Of a DNA stretch of 64,000 nt, positions 19,201 through 31,227 are shown piece after piece. Both the position numbers and the translations under genes were made by a program. Source of the DNA: Novacetimonas pomaceti. Lineage in GTDB: Bacteria > Pseudomonadota > Alphaproteobacteria > Acetobacterales > Acetobacteraceae. The stretch spans positions 248,001 to 312,000 of the forward strand of contig NZ_NOXG01000003.1 of the NCBI RefSeq assembly GCF_003207955.1, given 5' to 3'. How positions within the stretch are numbered: the first letter of the stretch is position 1; each line of letters starts with the position of its first letter. The notes under the pieces are model-generated. The model saw only the letters and a list, made by a program, of their open reading frames with translations, had not been told where the DNA came from and did no database searches.

Positions 19201-20301
19201 ATGTCCGCACATCCTTCCGGTGGCCTCGCCAAGGGCCGCGACTCCGTCTTTCCGGCCAACGCGCACGACCGTCGCCGGGTCTCGAACTGGCTGCTTGCCA
19301 TCTGCTTCATGCTGATCGGCATGATCGCGCTGGGCGGTTATACCCGCCTGACGGGGTCGGGCCTGTCCATCATGGACTGGCGGCCGATCACCGGCATGAT
19401 CCCGCCGCTGTCGCATGCGGAATGGGAACGGCAGTTCGCGCTGTACAAAACCATTCCCCAGTACAAGATCCTGCATGACGGATTCGGCCTGGCCGGGTTC
19501 CAGAAGATTTTCTGGGCGGAATGGATCCACCGCTTCTGGGGGCGGCTGATGGGCTTCGTCCTGCTGCTGCCCCTGATCTGGTTCGCCGTCACGGGCGTCC
19601 TGTCACGTCGGCTGACGGCGCGGCTGATCCTGCTTTTCGTGCTGGGCGGCCTTCAGGGGGCCATCGGGTGGTTCATGGTGGCCTCCGGCTTCAATCCCGA
19701 CAGCACGGCGGTCGCGCCGGTCCGCCTGGTCCTGCACCTGTGCTGCGCCTTTGCCCTTTATATCGCGATCCTGTGGACCGCGCTTTCGGCGCGTAACCCC
19801 GAACCCGAATTCATTCCCGCCACCCCGGCCGTGGTCCGGGTCCACCGGCTGGCGTGGCTGGTGTGCTGCGTTGTCGCCACGACCATCATCGCCGGGGGCT
19901 TTACCGCCGGGACGCATGCCGGGTTTTCCTACAACACCTTTCCACTGATGGACGGCCACCTGATCCCGGCGGGATATGCCCGGCTGCACCCGTTCTGGCT
20001 CAACTGGTTCCAGAATATCGCCGCCGTGCAGTTCGACCACCGCCTGCTGGCGACATGCACAGCGGCCTTGATCGGGGGGACCATCTTCCTCGGCCTGCGC
20101 ACCCCGCAGCTGGGCCGGCCCGCGCAGGATGCGCTGATGCTGATGGGATGGATGGTGCTTTTGCAGTACGCGCTGGGCGTGACCACGCTGCTGCTGGTGG
20201 TGCCGGTATGGGCGGGCACCGTCCACCAGACCTGTGCCGCGCTGCTGCTGACGACCGCCATCATCGTGCTGCACCGCCTGCGCGGGGTGGGACGGGTCTG
20301 A
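19201..20301 (+). CDS. ctaA: Haem A synthase CtaA (COX15 type)
   Basis: 366 residues, the length of alphaproteobacterial CtaA. Oxidises haem O to haem A for aa3-type terminal oxidases in the inner membrane. Eight membrane segments are visible, with the four conserved haem-ligand histidines at about residues 110 (EWIHRFWGR), 179 (LVLHLCCA), 280 (QFDHRLLA) and 342 (TVHQTCAA). The WFMVASGFNP loop after the second segment pair is also typical. It is isolated here from cytochrome oxidase genes. Presence of the enzyme implies an aa3-type oxidase in the organism. Confidence 0.95.
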   Translation: MSAHPSGGLAKGRDSVFPANAHDRRRVSNWLLAICFMLIGMIALGGYTRLTGSGLSIMDWRPITGMIPPLSHAEWERQFALYKTIPQYKILHDGFGLAGFQKIFWAEWIHRFWGRLMGFVLLLPLIWFAVTGVLSRRLTARLILLFVLGGLQGAIGWFMVASGFNPDSTAVAPVRLVLHLCCAFALYIAILWTALSARNPEPEFIPATPAVVRVHRLAWLVCCVVATTIIAGGFTAGTHAGFSYNTFPLMDGHLIPAGYARLHPFWLNWFQNIAAVQFDHRLLATCTAALIGGTIFLGLRTPQLGRPAQDALMLMGWMVLLQYALGVTTLLLVVPVWAGTVHQTCAALLLTTAIIVLHRLRGVGRV

Positions 20302-20402
20302 TCCCAGCCCCCGTCACGACGGGCTGACGCCTTCGCCCGTCGGGACATTTTTTCTTCCTAAATCCCCCGCAGGCGGACCTGCCGCCCTGGCCTCGCCGCG
20401 CC

Positions 20403-23516
<3,114 letters not shown>

Positions 23517-23808
23517 GAGAGAAACTTTCACGAGACGTCTGAACTCCACGCTATTGGACCACACATACCGCACAGCATGCCCTGCCAGCGGCATCAACGA
23601 AAAGAAAAACCACCCACATGGAGGGAAGTTCATTTTTTATTGTGTCCAGTTTATGTCCAGTTCACGTTTCATCCCCCTTCCCGCCTGCCCCACCTGCGTG
23701 GTTCCACCATGATGGCAATCGGACTATGCTTGCAGGTCTTGGCCATGCGCCGCCGTCCCGCCGCATTCCCCGGACATGGCTGCGTTCCCGTTACCCGGAG
23801 TATTTCCG

Positions 23809-25266
23809 ATGTCGCCTGATCCCAACCTGTCCCCTCTTGCCGCCACGGACAGCCTGTTTTTCGAACGCGCTGACGCCCGGCTTGGCCGGGTGGAGGCCGA
23901 ACGCCTGGTGCAGCAGGCGCTCGGCGGCATGGATGACGGCGAACTGTTTCTGGAATACCGCGAAAGCGAGATGATTTCCCTTGATGAAGGGGTGATCCGT
24001 TCGGCCACGTTCGATACGTCCTCCGGCTTTGGCCTGCGCGCCGTGCTGGACCAGGAAACCGGCTTCGCCCATTCCGATGACATCAGCGAAAGCGCCATCC
24101 GCCGTGCCAGCGAAACGGTGACCCAGATCCGCGCCGGCCGCAACGGCACGCTGGCGGCGGGGCCACAGCCGACGAACCAGCGCCTCTATCCCACGCTCAA
24201 CCCGCTGGGGGAGACGGATTTCGCCAGCCGCGCCGCCCTTCTGTCGGAACTCGACGCCTATGCCCGCGCCCGCGACCCGCGCGTGGTGCAGGTCATGGCG
24301 TCCCTGTCGGCACAGTGGCAGGCGGTGCAGATCATGCGTCCCGACGGACAGCGGATGGCCGACATCCGCCCGCTGGTGCGCATGAACGTTTCGGTCGTGG
24401 TGGAAAAGGACGGACGCCGCGAAAGCGGGGGGCACGGGCTGGGCGGACGGTATTCCTATACCCGCCTGCTGGATGCCGGGGTGTGGAAGCCGGCAGTGGA
24501 CGAGGCATTGCGCATGGCGCTGGTCAACCTTGACGCGGCCCCGGCCCCGGCGGGGGAGATGGAGGTCGTGCTGGGCGCGGGCTGGCCGGGCATCCTGCTG
24601 CACGAAGCGGTGGGACATGGGCTGGAGGGGGATTTCAACCGCAAGGGAACCTCCGCCTTTGCCGGGCTGATGGGACAGCGCGTGGCGGCCCCCGGCGTGA
24701 CCGTCATCGATGACGGCACCCTGCCCGAACGTCGCGGCAGCCTGACGATCGATGACGAAGGCACGCCCACGGGCCGCACCGTAATGATCGAGGACGGCAT
24801 CCTGACCGGTTATCTGCAGGACCGGCTCAACGCGCGCCTGATGGGCGTGCGCCCCACCGGCAATGGACGGCGCGAATCCTATGCCCATGCACCGCTGCCG
24901 CGCATGACCAACACGATCATGCTGGGTGGTGACGCCACGACGGAGGACATGATCCGCACGACGAAACGCGGTCTTTACGCTGTCAACTTTGGCGGGGGGC
25001 AGGTGGACATCACATCGGGCAAGTTCGTCTTCGCCGCCTCCGAAGCCTATCTGATCGAGGACGGGAAGGTCACGACCCCGGTGCGTGGCGCGACCCTGAT
25101 CGGTAATGGCGCGGACGCCATGACCAAGGTCACCATGATCGGACAGGAACCGGCACTTGACCCCGGAATCGGCACATGCGGCAAATCCGGCCAGGGCGTG
25201 CCGGTGGGCGTGGGACAGCCGACGCTGAAGATGACCGGCCTGACCATCGGCGGGACGGGCGGATAA
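23809..25266 (+). CDS. tldD: TldD-family metalloprotease
   Basis: 485 residues. The zinc-binding motif HEAVGHGLEGDFNRKG starts near residue 265 (HExxxH), followed by KGTSAFAGLMGQRV and the late FVFAASEAYLIEDGK. TldD works with TldE/PmbA to cleave peptides such as microcin B17 precursor and CcdA; TldE is not in the window. ATG 23809 has GGAG nine bases upstream, so the 11 extra upstream codons are not used. A repeat copy follows the stop. Confidence 0.94.
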   Translation: MSPDPNLSPLAATDSLFFERADARLGRVEAERLVQQALGGMDDGELFLEYRESEMISLDEGVIRSATFDTSSGFGLRAVLDQETGFAHSDDISESAIRRASETVTQIRAGRNGTLAAGPQPTNQRLYPTLNPLGETDFASRAALLSELDAYARARDPRVVQVMASLSAQWQAVQIMRPDGQRMADIRPLVRMNVSVVVEKDGRRESGGHGLGGRYSYTRLLDAGVWKPAVDEALRMALVNLDAAPAPAGEMEVVLGAGWPGILLHEAVGHGLEGDFNRKGTSAFAGLMGQRVAAPGVTVIDDGTLPERRGSLTIDDEGTPTGRTVMIEDGILTGYLQDRLNARLMGVRPTGNGRRESYAHAPLPRMTNTIMLGGDATTEDMIRTTKRGLYAVNFGGGQVDITSGKFVFAASEAYLIEDGKVTTPVRGATLIGNGADAMTKVTMIGQEPALDPGIGTCGKSGQGVPVGVGQPTLKMTGLTIGGTGG

Positions 25267-25296
25267 TCCCCCGCCGCCCCAGCGGAAAACCTGCCA

Positions 25297-25380
25297 TCAA
25301 AAGTTTTTGGTGAAGCTTTTTCCAAAAAGCTTCAAAAGACGCCGCCTTTTTGAAAAAAGGCGGCACCCAAAAACTTTTAC
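25297..25380 (+). repeat. Double-hairpin intergenic repeat, copy 4
   Basis: Forward-orientation copy in the convergent tldD/pdxJ gap. AAAAGTTTTTGGTGAAGC, AAAAAGCTTC stem, then GCCGCCTTTTTG/AAAAAAGGCGGC, CACCCAAAAACTTTT. Both stems are intact. Confidence 0.88.
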
Positions 25381-25401
25381 CACTTCCAGATATTCCCTGT
25401 C

Positions 25402-26193
25402 CTATTCCCCATCGTCATCGGACTGCGGATCGGCATTTTCCTGCGGCCTGACGCGGGCATGGGCCATCAGTCCCTTCATGTGGCGGATGACCGCCGGCAG
25501 GCCATCAAAAATCGCCTGCCCGATCAGGAAATGCCCGATATTGAGTTCGACGATTTCCGGACGCGCCGCGACCGGGGTGACATTGTCATAGGTCAGGCCG
25601 TGGCCCGCATGCACCTCCAGCCCCATGGACGCCGCCAGCGTCGCCCCGCGCGCCAGACGGGCCAGTTCCCGGAACTGCCCCTCTTCATCCCCGGCTTCGG
25701 CATAGGCCCCGGTATGCAGTTCCACCACCGCAGCGCCGATCCGCGTGGCGGCCGCGATTTGTTCCGCGTCGGGATCAATGAACAGCGAGACACGGATGCC
25801 CGCATCGCGCAGGCGCGCCACCCGCGATGACAGCACCGTTTCCTGCGCCGCCACGTCCAGGCCGCCTTCGGTCGTCACTTCCTCGCGCCGTTCGGGAACA
25901 AGGCAGCAGGCATGCGGACGCAGGCTGGTGGCGATGGCGACCATTTCCTCGGTCGCGGCCATTTCCATGTTCAGCGGGATCGACAGTTCGGCACGCAGCC
26001 GTGACAGGTCGCGGTCGCGGATGTGCCGCCTGTCCTCGCGCAGGTGGGCGGTAATGCCATCGGCCCCGGCCGCCTGCGCCAGCAGGGCGGCGCGCACGGG
26101 GTCCGGGTCGCTGCCGCCGCGCGCGTTACGCACGGTGGCGACATGGTCGATATTCACACCCAGGCGCTGCGGGCGAAGCGGGAAAGATGTCAT
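25402..26193 (-). CDS. pdxJ: Pyridoxine 5'-phosphate synthase PdxJ
   Basis: 263 residues, a TIM barrel. Condenses 1-deoxyxylulose 5-phosphate with 3-amino-1-phosphohydroxyacetone phosphate to pyridoxine 5'-phosphate. Seen: LGVNIDHVATVRNARGG at the start, GADGITAHLREDRRHI, LNMEMA, and the C-terminal LNIGHFLIGQAIF. The last 20 residues are acidic (PQSDDDGE) and atypical. Its start overlaps the pdxA stop by ATGA, so the two B6-pathway genes form an operon. The ORF continues upstream inside pdxA but the true start is ATG 26193. Confidence 0.97.
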   Translation of the reverse strand: MTSFPLRPQRLGVNIDHVATVRNARGGSDPDPVRAALLAQAAGADGITAHLREDRRHIRDRDLSRLRAELSIPLNMEMAATEEMVAIATSLRPHACCLVPERREEVTTEGGLDVAAQETVLSSRVARLRDAGIRVSLFIDPDAEQIAAATRIGAAVVELHTGAYAEAGDEEGQFRELARLARGATLAASMGLEVHAGHGLTYDNVTPVAARPEIVELNIGHFLIGQAIFDGLPAVIRHMKGLMAHARVRPQENADPQSDDDGE

Positions 26194-27170
26194 GACCTGT
26201 TCCTGTGTACTGCCATTTCGGCCGCCATGCGCAACGCCGCCACCAGGCTGGAGGGATCGGCGGTGCCATGACCGGCAATGTCGAATGCCGTGCCATGATC
26301 GGGGGAGGTCCGGATGATCGGCAGGCCCAGCGTGACGTTCACCCCCTGGGCCATGTCCAGCGTCTTGAGCGGGATCAGCCCCTGATCGTGATACATGCAC
26401 ATCGCCACGTCATAGCGCGCGCGCGCCGCGGGCGTGAACATGGTGTCCGGCGGCCATGGCCCGGTGATGTCCATTCCCTCCGCCCGCAGCACTTCCATGG
26501 CGGGGATGATGATGTCGCGTTCCTCCGTACCCATCGTGCCGCCTTCGCCCGCATGGGGATTGAGACCCGCCACGGCGATGCGGGGCACGACCAGCCCGAA
26601 ATCCCGGCGCAGCGCGGCATGCGTGGTGCGGGTGGCGCGAATGATGGCCGCCGCATCCAGTTCGTCCAGGGCGCGGCGCAGCGCCACATGCACCGTCACC
26701 GGCACCACCCGCAGGTGCGGACAGGCCAGCATCATGACCTCCCGCCCCGGCATGTCGCACAGTTCGCCAAGGTATTCGGTGTGGCCCGGATGGGGAAAGC
26801 CCGCGCGACGCAGCACGACCTTGCTGATGGGATTGGTCACGATGCCCGCGACCTCGTCCGCCTGCGCCAGACGCACGGCGCGCGCGATGCTCGCGGTAAT
26901 GGCGCCAGCATTCGCGCTGTCGGGATGGCCGGGCGTCACCGGAGCCGCCAGTGCCTGCGACAGGACCGGGATGACATCGGCGAACGCCCCACGCGCCGCC
27001 GCCACGTCACCGACCACCCGCACCGTTCCCCCCGCGCGCGTCAGGATGCCCGGGTCGCCGATCACGACAAAGGACGGTCCGCCATGCCGCAGCGCCCGCC
27101 ATGCCCCGACGGTGATTTCGGGGCCGATCCCCGCCGGGTCGCCCATCGTCAGGGCCAGCATGTCGGACAT
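26190..27170 (-). CDS. pdxA: 4-hydroxythreonine-4-phosphate dehydrogenase PdxA
   Basis: 326 residues. NAD-dependent enzyme that supplies the amino-ketone substrate used by PdxJ. Motifs: MGDPAGIGPEI near the start, the metal-ligand region GHTEYLGELC, GLNPHAGEGGTMGTEE, and YHDQGLIPLKTL with FDIAGHGTADPSSL at the end. ATG 27170 has AGGA about eight bases upstream. First gene of the pdxA-pdxJ operon. A deleted repeat copy lies just upstream. Confidence 0.97.
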   Translation of the reverse strand: MSDMLALTMGDPAGIGPEITVGAWRALRHGGPSFVVIGDPGILTRAGGTVRVVGDVAAARGAFADVIPVLSQALAAPVTPGHPDSANAGAITASIARAVRLAQADEVAGIVTNPISKVVLRRAGFPHPGHTEYLGELCDMPGREVMMLACPHLRVVPVTVHVALRRALDELDAAAIIRATRTTHAALRRDFGLVVPRIAVAGLNPHAGEGGTMGTEERDIIIPAMEVLRAEGMDITGPWPPDTMFTPAARARYDVAMCMYHDQGLIPLKTLDMAQGVNVTLGLPIIRTSPDHGTAFDIAGHGTADPSSLVAALRMAAEMAVHRNRS

Positions 27171-27189
27171 GGACGGTGTCCTTTCCTTG

Positions 27190-27316
27190 GAGACTGTTGA
27201 TAACCGTTAATAGAAGTTTTTTGGGGGGCGCCTTTTGAAGCTTTTGCAAAAAGCTTTACCAAAAACTTTTATTATTTTTCATGGCATTACTGGTTTTGCC
27301 ATTTTCAAATGGTCTC
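27190..27316 (-). repeat. Double-hairpin intergenic repeat, copy 5 (partially deleted)
   Basis: Reverse copy between the dipeptidase and pdxA. The GAAGCTTTTGCAAAAAGC stem and CCAAAAACTTTT end remain, but about 20 bases of the other hairpin are lost (GGCGCC joined directly to TTTTGAAGC). The outer ends GAGACTGTTGATAA and TTTTCAAATGGTCTC are still inverted repeats. Confidence 0.75.
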
Positions 27317-28726
27317 TTAACTCCGCGCATCGTCACCGATGGCATGCAGGATACGCACCCATGAACGGATCCCCTTGTGGAAGGAGACGAGGTCATACTT
27401 CTCGTCCGGGGAATGGGCGCGATCGTCATCCTGCGCAAAGCCGATCAGCAACGCGGACATGCCCAGAATATTACGCATGTCGGCCGCGACCGGGATGGAC
27501 CCGCCACAGCCGATGGTCACGGCGGGCACGTCCCATTCCGCCCCCAGCGCCGCCAGCGCGGGACGCAGGCCCGTGGCGTCATCGGCCACCACGCAGGCGC
27601 CCGACCCGCCATGGGGCGCGAATTCCACCGTGCAATCGGCAGGCAGCGCCGCGCGCACGTGATAACAGAAGCTTTCGCGCACCCGGACCGGGTCCTGCCC
27701 GGCCACCAGGCGGAACGACACCTTGGCCGACGCCATGGCGGGCAGGACCGTCTTGAACCCCTCGCCCGTATAGCCGCCGGTAATGCCGTTGATCTCGAAA
27801 CTCGGGCGGCACCATGTCTGCTCGATGGCGGTGTATCCCTTCTCCCCCGCCGGCTGCGACAGGCCGACCGCGCCCAGGAAGGTCGCGTCATCGGGCGCGA
27901 TCTCGCGCCAGCGCTGGCGCAGCTCGGGCGAAGGCTCGCTCACCCCGTCATAGAAACCGGGCAGCGTGACACGCCCGGTTTCATGGTCACGCACGGAGGA
28001 CAGGATGGAACACAGCAGTTCGATGGGATTGCGCGCCGCATTGCCATAGATGCCGGAATGCAGGTCGCGCGTGGCGCATTTCAGGGTCACCTCCTCCCCC
28101 ACCATGCCACGCAGGGCGGTGGTGACGGCAGGCGTCGCGCCCAGCATGCCGGTATCGCAGATCAGGCCGATATCGGCGGCCAGTTCGTCGCGATGTTCCA
28201 TCAGGAAGGGCACGAGGTTGGGGCCGCCGCTTTCCTCCTCCCCCTCGATGACGAGGGAGATGCGCACCGGCATCGTCCCGCGCGTCTGCCGGATGGCGCG
28301 CAGGGCCTCGATGAAGGTCATGACCTGCCCCTTGTCGTCGGAGGCGCCGCGCGCGACGATCTGGCGCGCGCCGTCATCGCGCGTCACCATCACGGGTTCG
28401 AACGGGTCGCTGTGCCACAGGTTCAGCGGATCGACCGGCTGCACATCATAATGGCCATAGAACAGGACGTGCGGGCCTTCGGGCGGGGTGCGGTCATGGG
28501 CGACGACCACCGGATGGCCCGGCGTTTCGCATACCCGCGCGGAAAAGCCGATATCCTCCAGCTCCCGGCACAGCCACTGCGCCGCCGCGCGGCAGTCGCC
28601 GGCATGTTCGGGCCGGGTGGAAATGCTGGGAATCCGCAACAGGCCGAACAGCCGCGACAGGCTTTCGTCAAGGGCGCGATCCACATGATCGAGCACAGGC
28701 GTCAGGTCACAGGACAGTTCGGTCAT
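27317..28726 (-). CDS. M20-family dipeptidase/carboxypeptidase
   Basis: 469 residues. Zinc peptidase of the M20 dipeptidase branch (carnosinase/DapE relatives): VLFYGHYDVQPVDP holds the first metal ligands, GASDDKGQ the bridging aspartate, and IEGEEESGGPNL the catalytic glutamate. The dimerisation domain comes in the middle (TLKCATRDLHSGIYGN). The later HKGIRSW supplies the last histidine. Substrate unknown. ATG 28726 has weak AAGAGA upstream; the ORF could begin 16 codons earlier. Repeat copies lie on both sides. Confidence 0.92.
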   Translation of the reverse strand: MTELSCDLTPVLDHVDRALDESLSRLFGLLRIPSISTRPEHAGDCRAAAQWLCRELEDIGFSARVCETPGHPVVVAHDRTPPEGPHVLFYGHYDVQPVDPLNLWHSDPFEPVMVTRDDGARQIVARGASDDKGQVMTFIEALRAIRQTRGTMPVRISLVIEGEEESGGPNLVPFLMEHRDELAADIGLICDTGMLGATPAVTTALRGMVGEEVTLKCATRDLHSGIYGNAARNPIELLCSILSSVRDHETGRVTLPGFYDGVSEPSPELRQRWREIAPDDATFLGAVGLSQPAGEKGYTAIEQTWCRPSFEINGITGGYTGEGFKTVLPAMASAKVSFRLVAGQDPVRVRESFCYHVRAALPADCTVEFAPHGGSGACVVADDATGLRPALAALGAEWDVPAVTIGCGGSIPVAADMRNILGMSALLIGFAQDDDRAHSPDEKYDLVSFHKGIRSWVRILHAIGDDARS

Positions 28727-28850
28727 GGGTCTCTTGATCCTTAAAGCTTGCAGGCATGCTGGCATCCAGCGCAACGCGGGCGACTGTGCGAACGATGCCG
28801 CGAAAATGCAATCCCGTGGCCGTCATGCCTCCCTGTCGCGAATGCACGAC

Positions 28851-29006
28851 AGGCTGTCTGAAAACAACCTGCTGATGAAAACAAAAGTTTTTGGGTGTCG
28901 CCTTTTTCCAAAAAGGCGACGTCTTTCGAAGCTTTTTGGAAAAAGCTTCACCAAAAAACCTTTATGATTTCACGGCATTATCCGGCCTGCCTTTCCAGAC
29001 AGCTCT
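28851..29006 (-). repeat. Double-hairpin intergenic repeat, copy 6
   Basis: Reverse copy with outer inverted ends AGGCTGTCTGAAAA / CTTTCCAGACAGCTC. Core 28881-28970 has both stems (GTCGCCTTTTTC/AAAAAGGCGAC; GAAGCTTTTTGG/AAAAAGCTTC). It spans the whole gap between the small minus-strand gene and the dipeptidase. Confidence 0.87.
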
Positions 29007-29007
29007 T

Positions 29008-29298
29008 TTAGAAAAACTGCCCCCGCAGGAAGCCCAGCGCCGGCAGCGGACGCCAGGCGCGCGGCAGGTCGGCGCGACGGACCGGGCGGATGTCATAGAT
29101 GGGCACGGGCTGCCCCGACTGCCGCAGGAAGGCGCGATAGGCCGCCACCTGCTGCATGCGCCACTCACAATCGGCCAGCGCGGCCTGACGGGTGGCGTAA
29201 ATGCTGGCGATGCGGGTCCGCCGCCCCATCGTCGCGACCACGCCCCACATGCCGTCATCCCGACGGGCGGTGGCGCCAAAGGCAATGACTTTTCCCAT
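29008..29298 (-). CDS. Small uncharacterised protein
   Basis: 96 residues, Arg-rich (begins MGKVIAFGATARRDDG), no membrane segment or motif that I recognise. Start at ATG 29298. It is divergent from the LapA-like gene at 29469, with a perfect palindrome between them, so the two may share a regulator. Its stop abuts repeat copy 6. Coding status is likely but not certain. Confidence 0.5.
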   Translation of the reverse strand: MGKVIAFGATARRDDGMWGVVATMGRRTRIASIYATRQAALADCEWRMQQVAAYRAFLRQSGQPVPIYDIRPVRRADLPRAWRPLPALGFLRGQFF

Positions 29299-29387
29299 CC
29301 CGCCCCCATGTTCCGTGGCTGGCGCGCCTGCATGGCGGTTGCAGTTCCCACGACATCATGTTGCATCGGCGCGATCAAGCTTTCATG

Positions 29388-29408
29388 CTGTCACAAACAT
29401 TGTGACAG
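29388..29408. promoter_or_regulatory. Perfect 9-3-9 palindrome, candidate operator
   Basis: CTGTCACAA, spacer ACA, TTGTGACAG. It lies 61 bases upstream of the LapA-like start codon and 90 bases upstream of the divergent small gene. Inverted TCACA/TGTGA half-sites suggest a dimeric regulator, but the order is opposite to the CRP/FNR consensus. Confidence 0.5.
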
Positions 29409-29468
29409 GACAGCCACGACAGGGATCTCCTTGCAGGGAAATGTCCTTGACGCTAGGGAAAGCGCATC

Positions 29469-29867
29469 ATGATCCGTCTGTTCATCACGCTGCCGTTCGT
29501 GCTCGGGCTTATTATCCTGGCTGCCTGCAACCAGGACCCGACCGCCATGCAATGGCTGACCCTGAAATGGCAGTCCTCGCCCGGTGTTCTGGCACTGGTG
29601 ACGGGAGCACTGTTCTATGCGCTGGGATATGTCTGCGCATGGATCGGGACCCTTGGCCAGATCCGCCGCGCCCGCAAGGCCGAACAGCAGGTCCGCACGC
29701 TGGAGACGGAGATGGCGGACCAGCGCGCCCGCGCCTCCGTCACTGCCATGAACATGGCCGCGCCAGTTGCCCCCGCGCCGCAGGAGCCTGAGCTGGTGGC
29801 GAAGGTGCCGCCCGCCGCGCCCGATACGCATGCCCCCAGCCTTCCCCCTGCCGAAAACAGGACCTGA
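29469..29867 (+). CDS. LapA/DUF1049-like membrane protein
   Basis: 132 residues. Two hydrophobic segments (about 2-20 and 40-62) with ALFYALGYVCAWIGTLGQI, then a charged coiled-coil-like stretch (RRARKAEQQVRTLETEMADQ) and a Pro/Ala tail. This matches LapA (YciS), an inner-membrane partner of LapB that helps control LPS synthesis through LpxC; LapB is not in the window. The first segment ends in LAAC, which also resembles a lipobox. AGGGA lies nine bases before the ATG. Directly upstream of pyrF. Confidence 0.7.
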   Translation: MIRLFITLPFVLGLIILAACNQDPTAMQWLTLKWQSSPGVLALVTGALFYALGYVCAWIGTLGQIRRARKAEQQVRTLETEMADQRARASVTAMNMAAPVAPAPQEPELVAKVPPAAPDTHAPSLPPAENRT

Positions 29868-29869
29868 GA

Positions 29870-30592
29870 GTGCCGATGTCCGCCACGCGCGCCCGTTCGA
29901 CCCGCCTGATTGTCGCGCTTGATACCAAGGACCCGGCGCAGGCCGTGGCATGGCGCGAGGCAACCGCCGCCAGCGCCGGGGCCGTCAAGCTGGGGCTGGA
30001 GTTCACCTATGCGCAGGGTCTGGACGCCGTGCGCGATGTCGCGGGCACGCGGCCGCTGTTCCTTGACCTGAAGCTGCATGACATCCCCAATACCGTCGCC
30101 TCCGCCATCGGCAGCCTTGCGCGGCTGCGTCCGGCCATGCTGACGATCCATGCCGCGGGGGGACGCGCCATGATCGCCGCCGCGCGCCGGGCGATTGACG
30201 AGTCGTTTCCCGACGGTGAACGGCCGCTTTTGCTGGCGGTGACGGTCCTGACCAGCCTTGACGCCGCAGCGCTGCATGAAACGGGCGTGGAGTCGGACGT
30301 GGCAGATCAGGTCGTGCGCCTCGGGCGTCTTGCGATGTCGGCGGGGGCGGACGGGCTTGTATGCTCGTCACATGAAATCCGGCTCCTGCGTGACGCGCTG
30401 GGCGATGATCCGGTGCTGGTCGTCCCCGGCATCCGCCCGGCGGGAAGTGCCGCTGGCGACCAGAAACGCATCATGACCCCGGCACAGGCCCGCGACGCGG
30501 GGGCGGACTGGATCGTGGTGGGACGTCCCATCACGCGCGCGCCCGACCCGGCGGCGGCCGCGGCTGCCATCGCGGCGGAACTGTCGGCCTGA
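29870..30592 (+). CDS. pyrF: Orotidine 5'-phosphate decarboxylase
   Basis: 240 residues, TIM barrel. Final step of UMP synthesis. Motifs: LIVALDTKDPAQAV near the start, KLGLEFTYAQG, and the catalytic array FLDLKLHDIPNTV. PGIRPAGSAAGDQKRIMTP and DWIVVGRPITRAPDP close the barrel. GTG 29870 has AGGA seven bases upstream; ATG 29876 is two codons later with wider spacing. Two bases separate it from the LapA-like gene, and trpF follows after two bases, implying one operon. Confidence 0.96.
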   Translation: MPMSATRARSTRLIVALDTKDPAQAVAWREATAASAGAVKLGLEFTYAQGLDAVRDVAGTRPLFLDLKLHDIPNTVASAIGSLARLRPAMLTIHAAGGRAMIAAARRAIDESFPDGERPLLLAVTVLTSLDAAALHETGVESDVADQVVRLGRLAMSAGADGLVCSSHEIRLLRDALGDDPVLVVPGIRPAGSAAGDQKRIMTPAQARDAGADWIVVGRPITRAPDPAAAAAAIAAELSA

Positions 30593-30594
30593 CC

Positions 30595-31227
30595 ATGCCC
30601 GTGGGGGTCAAGATCTGCGGCATAACCGACGCAACCGGGTTCGACACGGCGGCACAGGCCGGCGCGCGGTGGATCGGGTTCGTGTTTTTTGACCGCTCCC
30701 CCCGCGATATCGCGCCACGCGCGGCGGCCGCGCTATCCGCCCGCATGACAGGCGGGCCGGAACGCATCGGCCTGTTCGTGCAACCCGATGACATCGCGAT
30801 CGAAAGGGTGCTGGATACCGTTCCGCTGGACGGGCTGCAGGTTTATGCCCCGCAACAGCGGGCCATCGAAATCCGGCAACGTTTCGGCCTGCCGGTCTGG
30901 CGCGCGGTCGGGATCGAAAGCCGCGCCGACCTTCCCGCCCACGCATCACCCGACAGGCTGGTCATCGAATCGCGACCACCGGCGGGCAGCACGCGGCCCG
31001 GCGGCAATGCGCGGCAGTTCGACTGGACCCTGACCCAGGGGTGGAAAAGCCCGGTTCCGTGGATGCTGGCCGGGGGACTGACCCCGGATAACGTGGGCCG
31101 GGCCATCGCCCTCAGCGGGGCGGAGGCGGTCGATGTCTCCTCTGGCGTGGAAAGCGCGCCAGGCGTGAAATCGCCCGCCCTGATCCGGGCTTTCATCGCC
31201 GCCGCATCGGGCGTCCCTACACCTTAG
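30595..31227 (+). CDS. trpF: Phosphoribosylanthranilate isomerase
   Basis: 210 residues. Tryptophan pathway isomerase; KICGI near the start carries the catalytic Cys, and a conserved aspartate region follows (GLFVQPDD). The C-terminal MLAGGLTPDNVGRAI and VDVSSGVE region is typical. Normally upstream of trpBA; neither gene is visible in the window. Its stop overlaps the stop of the convergent Gly/Tyr-rich gene by 4 bases (TTAG). Confidence 0.95.
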   Translation: MPVGVKICGITDATGFDTAAQAGARWIGFVFFDRSPRDIAPRAAAALSARMTGGPERIGLFVQPDDIAIERVLDTVPLDGLQVYAPQQRAIEIRQRFGLPVWRAVGIESRADLPAHASPDRLVIESRPPAGSTRPGGNARQFDWTLTQGWKSPVPWMLAGGLTPDNVGRAIALSGAEAVDVSSGVESAPGVKSPALIRAFIAAASGVPTP

